A stretch of 64,000 nucleotides of DNA from Polyangiaceae bacterium. GTDB lineage: Bacteria; Myxococcota_A; Polyangia; Polyangiales; Polyangiaceae. Positions within the stretch are counted from its first letter, which is position 1. Every line of letters begins with the position of its first letter. The stretch lies in contig JADJYE010000034.1 of assembly GCA_016719945.1 (NCBI GenBank), positions 1 to 64,000 on the forward strand, written 5' to 3'. The notes beneath the pieces were generated by a model. The model was not told where the DNA came from. It did not search any database and was given only the letters and a program-made list of their open reading frames with translations. Positions 44,354 to 51,606 of this stretch are shown piece after piece. The position numbers and the translations under genes were made by a program.

Positions 44354-46054
44354 TCAGGTCCCCGGCCTCGGGCCGGCGGACAGCGCCGCGGACACGATCG
44401 CGAGCAGCGAGGCGGGAACGAAGGGCTTGTCGAGCACCCCGTGCGACACGGCCTCGAGCGCCCCCGAGCGCTCCACCGAGAAGCCGGTCATGAACACGCA
44501 CGGCAGATCCGGGTGGCGCAGGCGGAGCTGGTTCACCGTGTCGAGGCCCGATATGCCCGGCATCACCACGTCGCTGAGCACGAGATCGAAGCGAGCGCCG
44601 GGGCGGTTTCCGAGCTCGAGCGCGATCTGTCCGCTCGCCGCCTCCACGACCTGGTACCCCGCGCCTGTCAGGATGCGCGAGGTGACGGCGCGAACCGGGC
44701 CGTCGTCCTCGACGAGCAGGATCACGGGGGCCTTCGTCGGCTCGGGCGTCCTCTGTGAGCGCTCTCGTGGGGTCGTCTCGGCGCACGGCAGGAGCAGGCG
44801 GAACGTCGAGCCGACGCCTTGCTTGGACGCGACCGTGATCACGCCGCCGGCCTGGCGGACCGTCCCGTAGACCATCGAGAGCCCGAGGCCCGTCCCCTTC
44901 CCGACCGGCTTCGTCGTGAAGAACGGATCGAAGATCCGCGGGATCACCTCCGGATCGATCCCGCCGCCGCTGTCAGAGACGCGGACCTCGACGTGAGGTC
45001 CGCGCAGCAGCTCGGTCTTCGCGACCGAAGCCTCTACGCGGCCCGTTCGGATCGTCAACACGCCACCGCCCGGCATCGCGTCGCGCGCGTTCACGATGAG
45101 GTTGACCAGCGCCTGCACGAACCGCCCAGGGTCAAGCTCGACGCTGGCGTCGTGCGCGCCGAGCTCGAGCTGGAGCGTCGAGCCCTCACCGAGCAGGCGA
45201 GAGAACATCGCGGCGCCCTCGCGGATCACGTCGTCGATACGCACGACCTCCTTGCGGACAGGCTGCCGGCGCGAGAACGCGAGCAGGTCCCGCGTGAGCG
45301 TCGCGCCCCGCTCCGAGGCCTCGAGGATCAGCGCGATATCCCGAAGCTCGTTCGTTCGCCCCTTGGCCCGCGCCTCGAGCAGCGACGCGGCGGTCTGGAT
45401 GACCATCAACAGGTTGTTGAAATCGTGAGCGACGCCGCCGGCGAGGCGGCCGATCGCCTCCATGCGCTGAGCGTGCACCAGCTGCTCCTCGAGGCGCCGC
45501 TCCGTCGTCACGTCACGCATCACGAGCCGCAGGCGCTCGGGGGAGCCATCGGGAGCGCGCTTGAGCGAACCGGCCACGCTCACGACCGCGGTCGGACCGC
45601 CGGCGCGGCTCAGCGTGACCTCGGCGATGGGCATGGCTCCGGTGGTGATCAACGACTCGAGGGCGCGCCTGAGCCCCGCGCGGCTCGGCGCTTCGACGAG
45701 ATCGAGCACGTGGCGCCCGAGCACGCCTTGGGTCTCCAGGCCCAGCGTGTCTGCCATGGTCTGGTTGCACTTGATGACCGTGAGCCCCTCCGGCTCACAC
45801 GAGCAGAAGAGATCCGGCGCGTGCTCGTAGGCGTCGACGGCGTCCGCGAGCAGCGCCTCCGCGCGCTCTCGACCCGAGCGCTCCACCTGGAAGCTCTCTG
45901 CCATCATGTTGAGCGCGACGATCACGGCGTCCAGGTCGTCGCCCGAACCGGTGACCTCGCCGCGCGCGCCGAAGTCGCCGCCGACGATCCGGAGGATGAG
46001 CTCGACGGCCTTGGCGACGTCCGGACGAAGTCCCTCGAGGCCGAACGCGGTCAT
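44354..46054 (-). CDS. Hybrid histidine kinase (PAS-HisKA-HATPase-receiver)
   Basis: The 566-residue soluble product has a PAS domain (about 75-195; APDLFCSCEPEGLTVIKCNQ). HisKA follows with GGVAHDFNNLLMVIQTAASL. The ATPase domain has LVNLIVNARDAMPGGG (N box), VRVSDSGGGIDPEVIPRIFD (G1/F box) and KGTGLGLSMVYGTV (G2). A C-terminal receiver has ILLVEDDGPVRAV, LVLSDVVMPGISG (phosphorylated Asp) and VLDKPF (Lys). It is complete. Its ATG at 46054 overlaps the TGA of the STAS-like gene (ATGA), which implies the two work together. Confidence 0.9.
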   Translation of the reverse strand: MTAFGLEGLRPDVAKAVELILRIVGGDFGARGEVTGSGDDLDAVIVALNMMAESFQVERSGRERAEALLADAVDAYEHAPDLFCSCEPEGLTVIKCNQTMADTLGLETQGVLGRHVLDLVEAPSRAGLRRALESLITTGAMPIAEVTLSRAGGPTAVVSVAGSLKRAPDGSPERLRLVMRDVTTERRLEEQLVHAQRMEAIGRLAGGVAHDFNNLLMVIQTAASLLEARAKGRTNELRDIALILEASERGATLTRDLLAFSRRQPVRKEVVRIDDVIREGAAMFSRLLGEGSTLQLELGAHDASVELDPGRFVQALVNLIVNARDAMPGGGVLTIRTGRVEASVAKTELLRGPHVEVRVSDSGGGIDPEVIPRIFDPFFTTKPVGKGTGLGLSMVYGTVRQAGGVITVASKQGVGSTFRLLLPCAETTPRERSQRTPEPTKAPVILLVEDDGPVRAVTSRILTGAGYQVVEAASGQIALELGNRPGARFDLVLSDVVMPGISGLDTVNQLRLRHPDLPCVFMTGFSVERSGALEAVSHGVLDKPFVPASLLAIVSAALSAGPRPGT

Positions 46055-46542
46055 GAGACCCTGCTCCGCGTCTCGGCGATCCACGCCCGCGCCTTCACCT
46101 CGTCCCGGAACATCTGGGTGGGATAGGGCGGCTTGACCAGCACCATGAAGAAGTTCACGAGCAGCACCGAGACGGGGTTCGACGCGAGGACCGCGATGCA
46201 CTGCGTGTAGGGGCGCATCTCGGCCGAGGCGGTCATCTCCTGGGCCTCACGCGACATGCTCTTCACCTGCCGCGCGTCGACGATCAGCGGCGCTCTGGCC
46301 TTGAGCAGCGAGAGCCTCGCGTCGAGCACCTTGCGCATCTCGGCGGCGGTCATGTCCACGTGCTTGACGCGGATCACGATGAGCCCGTCCTCTTCCACGA
46401 AGAGGTCGGCCGCCGGCACGGACGCGTGGCACGCTTCGACCATGGAGCTAGGGGCGGCGATCGTCACGGAAAGGGCGGTCCCCGTCAACGGATGGTCGTG
46501 ATGACGTTGTTCTGCTGGCCAGAACGATCGCGTTTGGATCAT
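46051..46542 (-). CDS. STAS-like protein coupled to a hybrid histidine kinase
   Basis: The product is 163 residues from ATG 46542, which has AAGGT upstream; ATG 46443 is an alternative start at MVEACHASVPAADLFVEEDG. The domain reads GLIVIRVKHVDMTAAEMRKV, APLIVDARQVKSMSREAQEM and CIAVLASNPVSVLLVNFFMV, a SpoIIAA/STAS-like pattern. It resembles the protein at 32984-33481. Similar small proteins precede PAS kinases in myxobacteria. Four-base overlap with the kinase gene argues for a shared pathway, perhaps as its sensor or target. No direct functional evidence exists in the sequence. Confidence 0.7.
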   Translation of the reverse strand: MIQTRSFWPAEQRHHDHPLTGTALSVTIAAPSSMVEACHASVPAADLFVEEDGLIVIRVKHVDMTAAEMRKVLDARLSLLKARAPLIVDARQVKSMSREAQEMTASAEMRPYTQCIAVLASNPVSVLLVNFFMVLVKPPYPTQMFRDEVKARAWIAETRSRVS

Positions 46543-46594
46543 GCGGATTACCTTGTGACCACCTGCATGTCACAACGCCTCCAAGGAGGACGGC

Positions 46595-47188
46595 ATGCAA
46601 GCTGGTGCGTTCGAGGCGGCCCTCAGGGCCGCGGCAAAGGTCACCCTCGGGACGGCGCTCTTCGGCTGCGGCGCGATCGCCCGCGTCTCGCCCGATGAGA
46701 CCGAGGCGGGCGCGGGAGGCCGGGGGGGCGCCGAGCCGACGGGCCTCGGCGGCGTGGGCGGAACCGCAGAAGCCAGCGTCGGAGGTGCGTCCGGCGCGGG
46801 AGGGGAGGCGCCCGTCGAGTCGTGTCAGGAGCCCGCGAGCGGATGGGCGGCCTATGAGCCAGCCACGTTTGCGTGCTGCACGGCCGCGGTCGACGCGGCG
46901 GCGCCGGCCGATCCGGAGAGCTCACGCGAGTGGGGCTTCCACACCCCCGAGGACCCGATGCTCGATGGGTGTTGCGCGCAGATCCTCACCGAGAACTACG
47001 ACGCGCTGTGGAGCGGCTCGGCTCTGCCGCATCCGGTCGACGACGGGGTGCTCGCGGCCTGCTGCGTCCGCGCTCACGGAAACGCTGGCTGCACGCCGTG
47101 GGGCCCGCCGTGCCCGCCCGCGATGGACGACCTCGAGCCAGTCCCGTGGATCGCTGGCCGCGGCGACTCGGCGCGGGGTGTCGCGTGA
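46595..47188 (+). CDS. Cys-rich exported protein coupled to ferritin-like gene
   Basis: The 197-residue product opens MQAGAFEAALRAAAKVTLGT with ALFGCGA, an atypical lipobox after an amphipathic segment, and a Gly-rich linker follows. The mature part has twelve or so cysteines in pairs (FACCTAAVD, DGCCAQI, AACCVRAHGNAGC), including three CC pairs. It ends WGPPCPPAMDDLEP. I know no family name. AAGGAGG lies eight bases before the ATG, a strong ribosome site. The last bases GTGA are shared with the ferritin-like gene, so both are made together. Confidence 0.65.
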   Translation: MQAGAFEAALRAAAKVTLGTALFGCGAIARVSPDETEAGAGGRGGAEPTGLGGVGGTAEASVGGASGAGGEAPVESCQEPASGWAAYEPATFACCTAAVDAAAPADPESSREWGFHTPEDPMLDGCCAQILTENYDALWSGSALPHPVDDGVLAACCVRAHGNAGCTPWGPPCPPAMDDLEPVPWIAGRGDSARGVA

Positions 47189-47955
47189 GGACCCTCGATT
47201 TCACTGCGGCTGCGAGCGCGAGGGCGCTCGACCTCTGTGTGCCACCCCACCTGCGAGAGGCCGCCATTGCGACGTGGAGCGGTCGCATGACCAATGAGGC
47301 GCAGTCTTCGTATGTCTTCGAGGCGCTGGGCGAGCAGCTCGACGAAGCGGGTCTCGGCGCCAACCTCGGGGCGGCCGCGCGAGCGTTCGCGCGAGAGGAG
47401 CTCCGACATGGAGAGCTGTGCGGCGCCGTCGTCGAGGCGCTCGGCGGCTCGGCCGTCGCTGGAGTCGAAGACCAGCCGAGGTTTCCGATGCACCCCGGCT
47501 CGACCCGCCGCGAGGCTGCGCTGCGCAACCTGCTCAGCATCGGCTGCCTCTCCGAGACGGTCGCTGTCTCGTTGATCGGCGCAGAGCGCGAAGAAATGCC
47601 CGAGGGTCCGCTGCGCGAGCTGCTCACGCAGATCTGGGCGGACGAGATAGGGCACGCCCGCTTCGGGTGGACGCTCGTCGCCGCGCACGCGCCGCTCCTC
47701 ACCGCCGAAGAGCGAGCGCAGCTCGCGGCCTACCTACCCGTCGCCTTGCGCCACCTCGAGCGCCACGAGCTCGCTCACTTGCCGGACGCCCACGCGCCCG
47801 GTGCTGGCTCGAACGAGCTCGGGCTGTGCAGCGGGCGAGACGCGCGCGTGCTGTTCTACGCGACGGTCGAGCGGGTCATCCTGCCTCGGCTCGACGCCCT
47901 GGGGCTGCCGGCGAGGTCGGCGTGGGCCTCCAGGCACGCGCTGCGGGCGGCCTGA
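47185..47955 (+). CDS. Ferritin-like di-iron domain protein
   Basis: The 256-residue product starts at GTG 47185, overlapping the previous stop. It has a four-helix ferritin-like layout with Glu and ExxH-type ligands: ARAFAREELRHGELCGAVVE (EExRHxE) and TQIWADEIGHARFGWTLVAA (ExxHxxxxW). SETVAVSLIGAEREEM supplies a further Glu. These suit a di-iron site for oxidation or iron handling. It is cytoplasmic by sequence though coupled to a Cys-rich exported protein, and is followed after 49 bases by a DyP peroxidase. Confidence 0.78.
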   Translation: MRTLDFTAAASARALDLCVPPHLREAAIATWSGRMTNEAQSSYVFEALGEQLDEAGLGANLGAAARAFAREELRHGELCGAVVEALGGSAVAGVEDQPRFPMHPGSTRREAALRNLLSIGCLSETVAVSLIGAEREEMPEGPLRELLTQIWADEIGHARFGWTLVAAHAPLLTAEERAQLAAYLPVALRHLERHELAHLPDAHAPGAGSNELGLCSGRDARVLFYATVERVILPRLDALGLPARSAWASRHALRAA

Positions 47956-48004
47956 TCGAAGTCGAGTTGATCCTCGCGCGGTTGTCGTCGATCGTGGGCT
48001 GCAC

Positions 48005-48886
48005 ATGGTCCACCCTCAAGACGCCATCCTCGCGCCGCTGCCGCCGGCGGGGCGATTCCTCTCGTTCGGCTTGCGTGCCGGCGCCGACGCGCCGGGGCTC
48101 GTCGCGCGGCTCGCTCATGCGCGCGTGGTCGACGGCTCCGTCATCGGTATCGGAGCGCCGCTCGTCGCGGCGGTCGGTGCGACGCTTGAGGGGCTGCGCG
48201 CGCCCCAGGCCCTGACAGGCTCTGGCGTGCGGGTCCCCTCGACGCAGGGCGCGCTGTGGGCGTTCTTGGGAGGGGTCGACGAGGGGGTGCTGGTCCACGA
48301 GGCGCGCGCGCTCTTGGAGCTGGTCGGCGACGACCTCGTGCTCGAAGAGGACATCGCGTCCTTCGTCTACGAAGGAGGGCGCGACCTCACCGGCTATGAA
48401 GACGGCACCGAGAACCCTGTCGCGGAGCGTGCGAGGGAGACGGCTCTGGTGACCAGCCGAGGACCTGGGATCGACGGCGGCAGCTTCGTGTCGGTGCAGC
48501 GGTGGGTGCACGACCTCGCGCGCTTCGAGCGAAAGACGCCGGCAGAGCGTGACCACATCGTCGGCCGTAGCCGCGCGACGAACGAAGAGCTCGACGAGGC
48601 TCCTCCGTCGGCCCACGTGAAGCGGGCCGCCCAGGAGAGCTTCGATCCGCCCTCCTTCCTCGTCCGGCGCTCGATGCCCTTCGGAGACGCGCGGGAGCAG
48701 GGGCTGGTCTTCGTCGCCTACGCGAGCTCGCTCGACCCATTCGAACGCATCCTGCGGCGCATGGTCGGTCACGACGACGGCATCGTGGACGGGCTCTTCT
48801 CGTTCTCGCGGCCCGTCACGAGCGCAGCGTACTTCTGCCCGCCATTGGTCCGAGGTCACCTCGATCTCACGACCCTCCTTCGCTGA
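48005..48886 (+). CDS. Dye-decolourising (DyP-type) heme peroxidase
   Basis: The 293-residue product uses heme and peroxide to oxidise dyes, phenols or iron. GYEDGTENP is the GxxDG motif with catalytic Asp. SAHVKRAAQES carries the proximal heme His, and SFLVRRSMPFGDA the distal Arg. SFVSVQRWVHDLARFE and GLVFVAYASSLDPFERIL match the family too. There is no signal peptide, so it is probably cytoplasmic. The end (RGHLDLTTLLR) shows no encapsulin-targeting tail. It lies after the ferritin-like gene in the same direction. Confidence 0.9.
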   Translation: MVHPQDAILAPLPPAGRFLSFGLRAGADAPGLVARLAHARVVDGSVIGIGAPLVAAVGATLEGLRAPQALTGSGVRVPSTQGALWAFLGGVDEGVLVHEARALLELVGDDLVLEEDIASFVYEGGRDLTGYEDGTENPVAERARETALVTSRGPGIDGGSFVSVQRWVHDLARFERKTPAERDHIVGRSRATNEELDEAPPSAHVKRAAQESFDPPSFLVRRSMPFGDAREQGLVFVAYASSLDPFERILRRMVGHDDGIVDGLFSFSRPVTSAAYFCPPLVRGHLDLTTLLR

Positions 48887-48921
48887 CGCGCGGCCCCCGA
48901 GCCAGACAGGGACACCCCTAT

Positions 48922-50517
48922 CTATTCGTCGCGCTTCTTACGCTGCGCGGCCTCTTGCTCGGCGACCGCCGCCCGCTCGGCCCGCGCCTCTTCTTCGGCC
49001 GCCTTGCGGATGGCCGCCAGCTGAGCTGCCTTCGCCGCGGAGGCTGCCTTGATCGCCGCGAGCTTGTCCGTCTCGGCCTTGGCAGCCGCGGCCTTGCGCT
49101 GCGCTTCGGCCTCCGCGGCTGCCTTCTCTGCCTCCTCGGCGGCTGCGCGTTCAGCGGCTTCGGCGGCAGCGCGCTCAGCGGCCGCGCGTTCGGCGGCTGC
49201 GCGCTCCATCGCAGCGCGCTCAACGGCTGCGCGCTCCATCACAGCGCGCTCAGCGGCTGCGCGTTCGGCGGCTGCGCGCTCCATCGCAGCGCGCTCCGCG
49301 GCAGCGCGCTCCATCGCAACGCGCTCGGCGGCTGCGCGTTCGGCGGCTGCGCGCTCCATCGCAGCGCGCTCCGCGGCAGCGCGCTCAGCTGCGGCACGCT
49401 CGGCGGCGGCACGCTCGGCGGCGGCGCGCTCCGCGGCTTCGGCGGCGGCGGCTTCGGCTGCGGCGCGTTCTGCTGCGGCGCGCTCGGCGGCTGCGCGCTC
49501 CATCGCAGCGCGCTCGGCAGCGGCACGCTCAGCGGCAGCTTGGGCAGCGGCCTCAGCGGCAGCACGCTCGGCGGCGGCGCGTTCTGCTGCGGCGCGTTCA
49601 GCGGCCGCGCGCTCGCTCGCAGCGCGCTCGGCGGCTTCGGCGGCGGCGCGCTCGGCGGCGGCGCGCTCGATCGCGGCGCGCTCGGCGGCGGCGATCTCCG
49701 CCGCTGCTCGCGCCATGGCCTCGGCTGCTGCCTTCTCCGCGGCCGCTCGCTCTGCGGTCGCCCGCTCGATCGCGGCGCTCTCCGCAGCGACCCGCTCCGC
49801 CGCGGCACGTTCGGCCTCTGCCCTCGCCGCTGCGACGGCCCGAGCCTGAGCCTCCGCAGCTTGGACCTCCGCCTCCCGCATCGACGCGAGGTACGACGGC
49901 AGGGGAGCCGGTGGTGGCGGTTGAGAGGCTGACCAGTTGGGCGAGCGAAATGGCAGCGCGGTCCCTTCGCTGGCGCCGCCGCCCTGCGTATCGGGCGCGA
50001 CGCTGGCGGGCCCCTGCGGTGGCGGGGGGACCATCGGTGGAGGCTGCACGAAGGGGAGCGCCGCGGCCGGCTGAGGCATGAACGCAGGAGGCGCGACCAC
50101 GGGCGGCGGGGCCGGGTACCCAGGCTGCGGCGGGGGTTGAGCCGCGAACGGAGTGCCGCCGGTGTTCACGTACTGCGCCCAAGGCGAGACCGCCGCGGGC
50201 TGGGCGTCTTGCGCCGGCTGAGGTGCAGCCGTCGAGGGCCCGAACGGCAACGGGTTCGGCGTGGACACACCTTGAAAGGGCAAGGCCGCGGGTCGCGGGA
50301 GGGCGACCTGCTGAGTGGCCTCAGGGGAGTGTGCAGGCGGGAGCGTCGAAGGCCGCTTGGGCGGAGCGATCTCCGCTGGGGGTTGGGGAGGTTGCCACCC
50401 GGCGGGGCCGAACGGCGTGACCGGGTGGCGGGCACGCACCAACACGCCCGGGTTGTCGGGCGAGAGCGGCGGCGGCATCGGCCACTGGAAGCGCGGTCTG
50501 TGCGCGGGGTCGTCCAT
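48922..50517 (-). CDS. Pro-rich protein with long Ala/Arg/Glu coiled-coil repeat
   Basis: The 531-residue product starts MDDPAHRPRFQWPMPPPLSP. Residues 1-215 are Pro/Gln/Ala-rich with four LPF motifs (ALPFQG, PLPFGP, ALPFVQ, ALPFRS). Residues 220-500 are near-perfect five-residue repeats of the type RAAAE, predicted to be one long charged helix or coiled coil. The end is Lys/Ala-rich. It has no signal peptide. The LPF motif also occurs in the helical-repeat protein by the PAAR gene, so a type VI secretion link is possible but unproven. A repeat-driven scaffold protein is the safest description. Confidence 0.65.
   Translation of the reverse strand: MDDPAHRPRFQWPMPPPLSPDNPGVLVRARHPVTPFGPAGWQPPQPPAEIAPPKRPSTLPPAHSPEATQQVALPRPAALPFQGVSTPNPLPFGPSTAAPQPAQDAQPAAVSPWAQYVNTGGTPFAAQPPPQPGYPAPPPVVAPPAFMPQPAAALPFVQPPPMVPPPPQGPASVAPDTQGGGASEGTALPFRSPNWSASQPPPPAPLPSYLASMREAEVQAAEAQARAVAAARAEAERAAAERVAAESAAIERATAERAAAEKAAAEAMARAAAEIAAAERAAIERAAAERAAAEAAERAASERAAAERAAAERAAAERAAAEAAAQAAAERAAAERAAMERAAAERAAAERAAAEAAAAEAAERAAAERAAAERAAAERAAAERAAMERAAAERAAAERVAMERAAAERAAMERAAAERAAAERAVMERAAVERAAMERAAAERAAAERAAAEAAERAAAEEAEKAAAEAEAQRKAAAAKAETDKLAAIKAASAAKAAQLAAIRKAAEEEARAERAAVAEQEAAQRKKRDE
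49137..49860 (-). repeat. 15-base coding repeat (RAAAE units)
   Basis: On the minus strand, GCGCGCTCxGCxGCx-type units encode five-residue steps (ERAAA, ERAAM, ERAAV). The codon period of 15 bases is kept for about 45 copies with small variants, such as Met or Ile at one site. Such arrays are prone to change copy number by slippage or recombination. Both strands stay open in several frames because of this composition. Confidence 0.75.
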
Positions 50518-50614
50518 CGCGTCGCGTCGCGCCAGGGTAGCCCCGCCCCACGCGTCTGACCACGCCTCCCCGCCTCATGTTGACGGCCCACTCGGGCCGA
50601 GCTGAGGTGCGCGT

Positions 50615-51553
50615 GTGAAGGTCCTCGCCTCTGTCACCGTCCTCCTCGCTGCCTGCTCTGGCCCGCAGGGCGTCCCCGACGCACCGGCGGTGAGCTCGAC
50701 GGCGGTCGCGACCGGCTCTGCCCCAGCGCCGAGCGCGACAGGCTCCGCGAGCGCTGCGCCCAGCTCCTCGGCCGTTGCCCCGCCACCCCTCGAGGCAAAG
50801 CTCGACGGCCGCGAGGCCGGTTTCAAGAGCATCATCGCCAAGGCGTACGGAAAGAACGAGCTCCGGCTCGCGTTCTCCAGCGGCGCGCTCGACTGCGCGA
50901 GCTCGCCCAAAAGCTACGAGGCCGACGTCACCCTCAACCACGTCGTCGAGCTCGACGGAACGCGGCACTGGCTCGCGCGACAGGCGAGCTACGTGAACGG
51001 AACGAAGGCCACCGACTACGGCGACGCGACCGTCGCTGGAGATCCCTCCTCGACGCTGACCGTGGTGCTCCCGAAGATCTCCATCGACAGCTCCAAGGAG
51101 CCGAAGCTCTTCGAGCTGTCGGGCACCGTCGTCGCGACGGGCTGCGGAGACGTCGCCAAGAACCCGGAGGTGCCGCGGCCCCAAGCTGACGCGAAGCTAC
51201 GGTTTCGAGGCCTCGATCTGCCGATCCTCGGCGCCATCCTGACCCGTAAGGCGAGCGGCGATCAGCTGGCCGTTTCGACGCACGCGCTCGACTGCTCGGG
51301 GAGGATCGTCGAGGGCGAGGACCTCCAGGTCCGCGTCCAGCTCGGCAAGGCCGAGGCCTATGTCGGCGTACGCGGGGCGCTCCACGGCAGCGCGAGCGCC
51401 ATGACGCTCCACAAGAAAGAGCATCGCCCCACGCTGAAGATCGGCGCCGCGAAGGGCGACACCGTCAAGGTCACCGTCGGCCTCATGCTCGACGGCCTCG
51501 AGAAGCTCGAGCTGTCGGGCTCGGTGGACGCGTTGGTCTGCAAGGACGACTGA
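50615..51553 (+). CDS. Lipoprotein with Ser/Ala linker, unknown function
   Basis: The 312-residue product starts at GTG 50615: MKVLASVTVLLAACSGPQG, a lipoprotein signal. A 40-residue Ala/Ser/Pro linker follows. The folded part has two related halves: KLDGREAGFKSIIAKAYGKN with FSSGALDCASSPKS, and FRGLDLPILGAILTRKASGD with VSTHALDCSGRIVE. Each half has a beta-rich domain ending in a GTVxATGC or GSVDALVC strand. Internal duplication is likely. It lies just before the Ser/Thr kinase. I recognise no family. Confidence 0.65.
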   Translation: MKVLASVTVLLAACSGPQGVPDAPAVSSTAVATGSAPAPSATGSASAAPSSSAVAPPPLEAKLDGREAGFKSIIAKAYGKNELRLAFSSGALDCASSPKSYEADVTLNHVVELDGTRHWLARQASYVNGTKATDYGDATVAGDPSSTLTVVLPKISIDSSKEPKLFELSGTVVATGCGDVAKNPEVPRPQADAKLRFRGLDLPILGAILTRKASGDQLAVSTHALDCSGRIVEGEDLQVRVQLGKAEAYVGVRGALHGSASAMTLHKKEHRPTLKIGAAKGDTVKVTVGLMLDGLEKLELSGSVDALVCKDD

Positions 51554-51606
51554 AGGGAGGGAAGTCGGCGACGCGAGCCCGTGTCGGCTATCCTACGGTC
51601 GCCCGC

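Noticed and set aside
49049..49849. Ala/Ser-rich open frames antisense to the RAAAE repeat
   Set aside because: They arise from the 15-base repeat being open in several frames; the minus strand has the Pro-rich start and a proper end.
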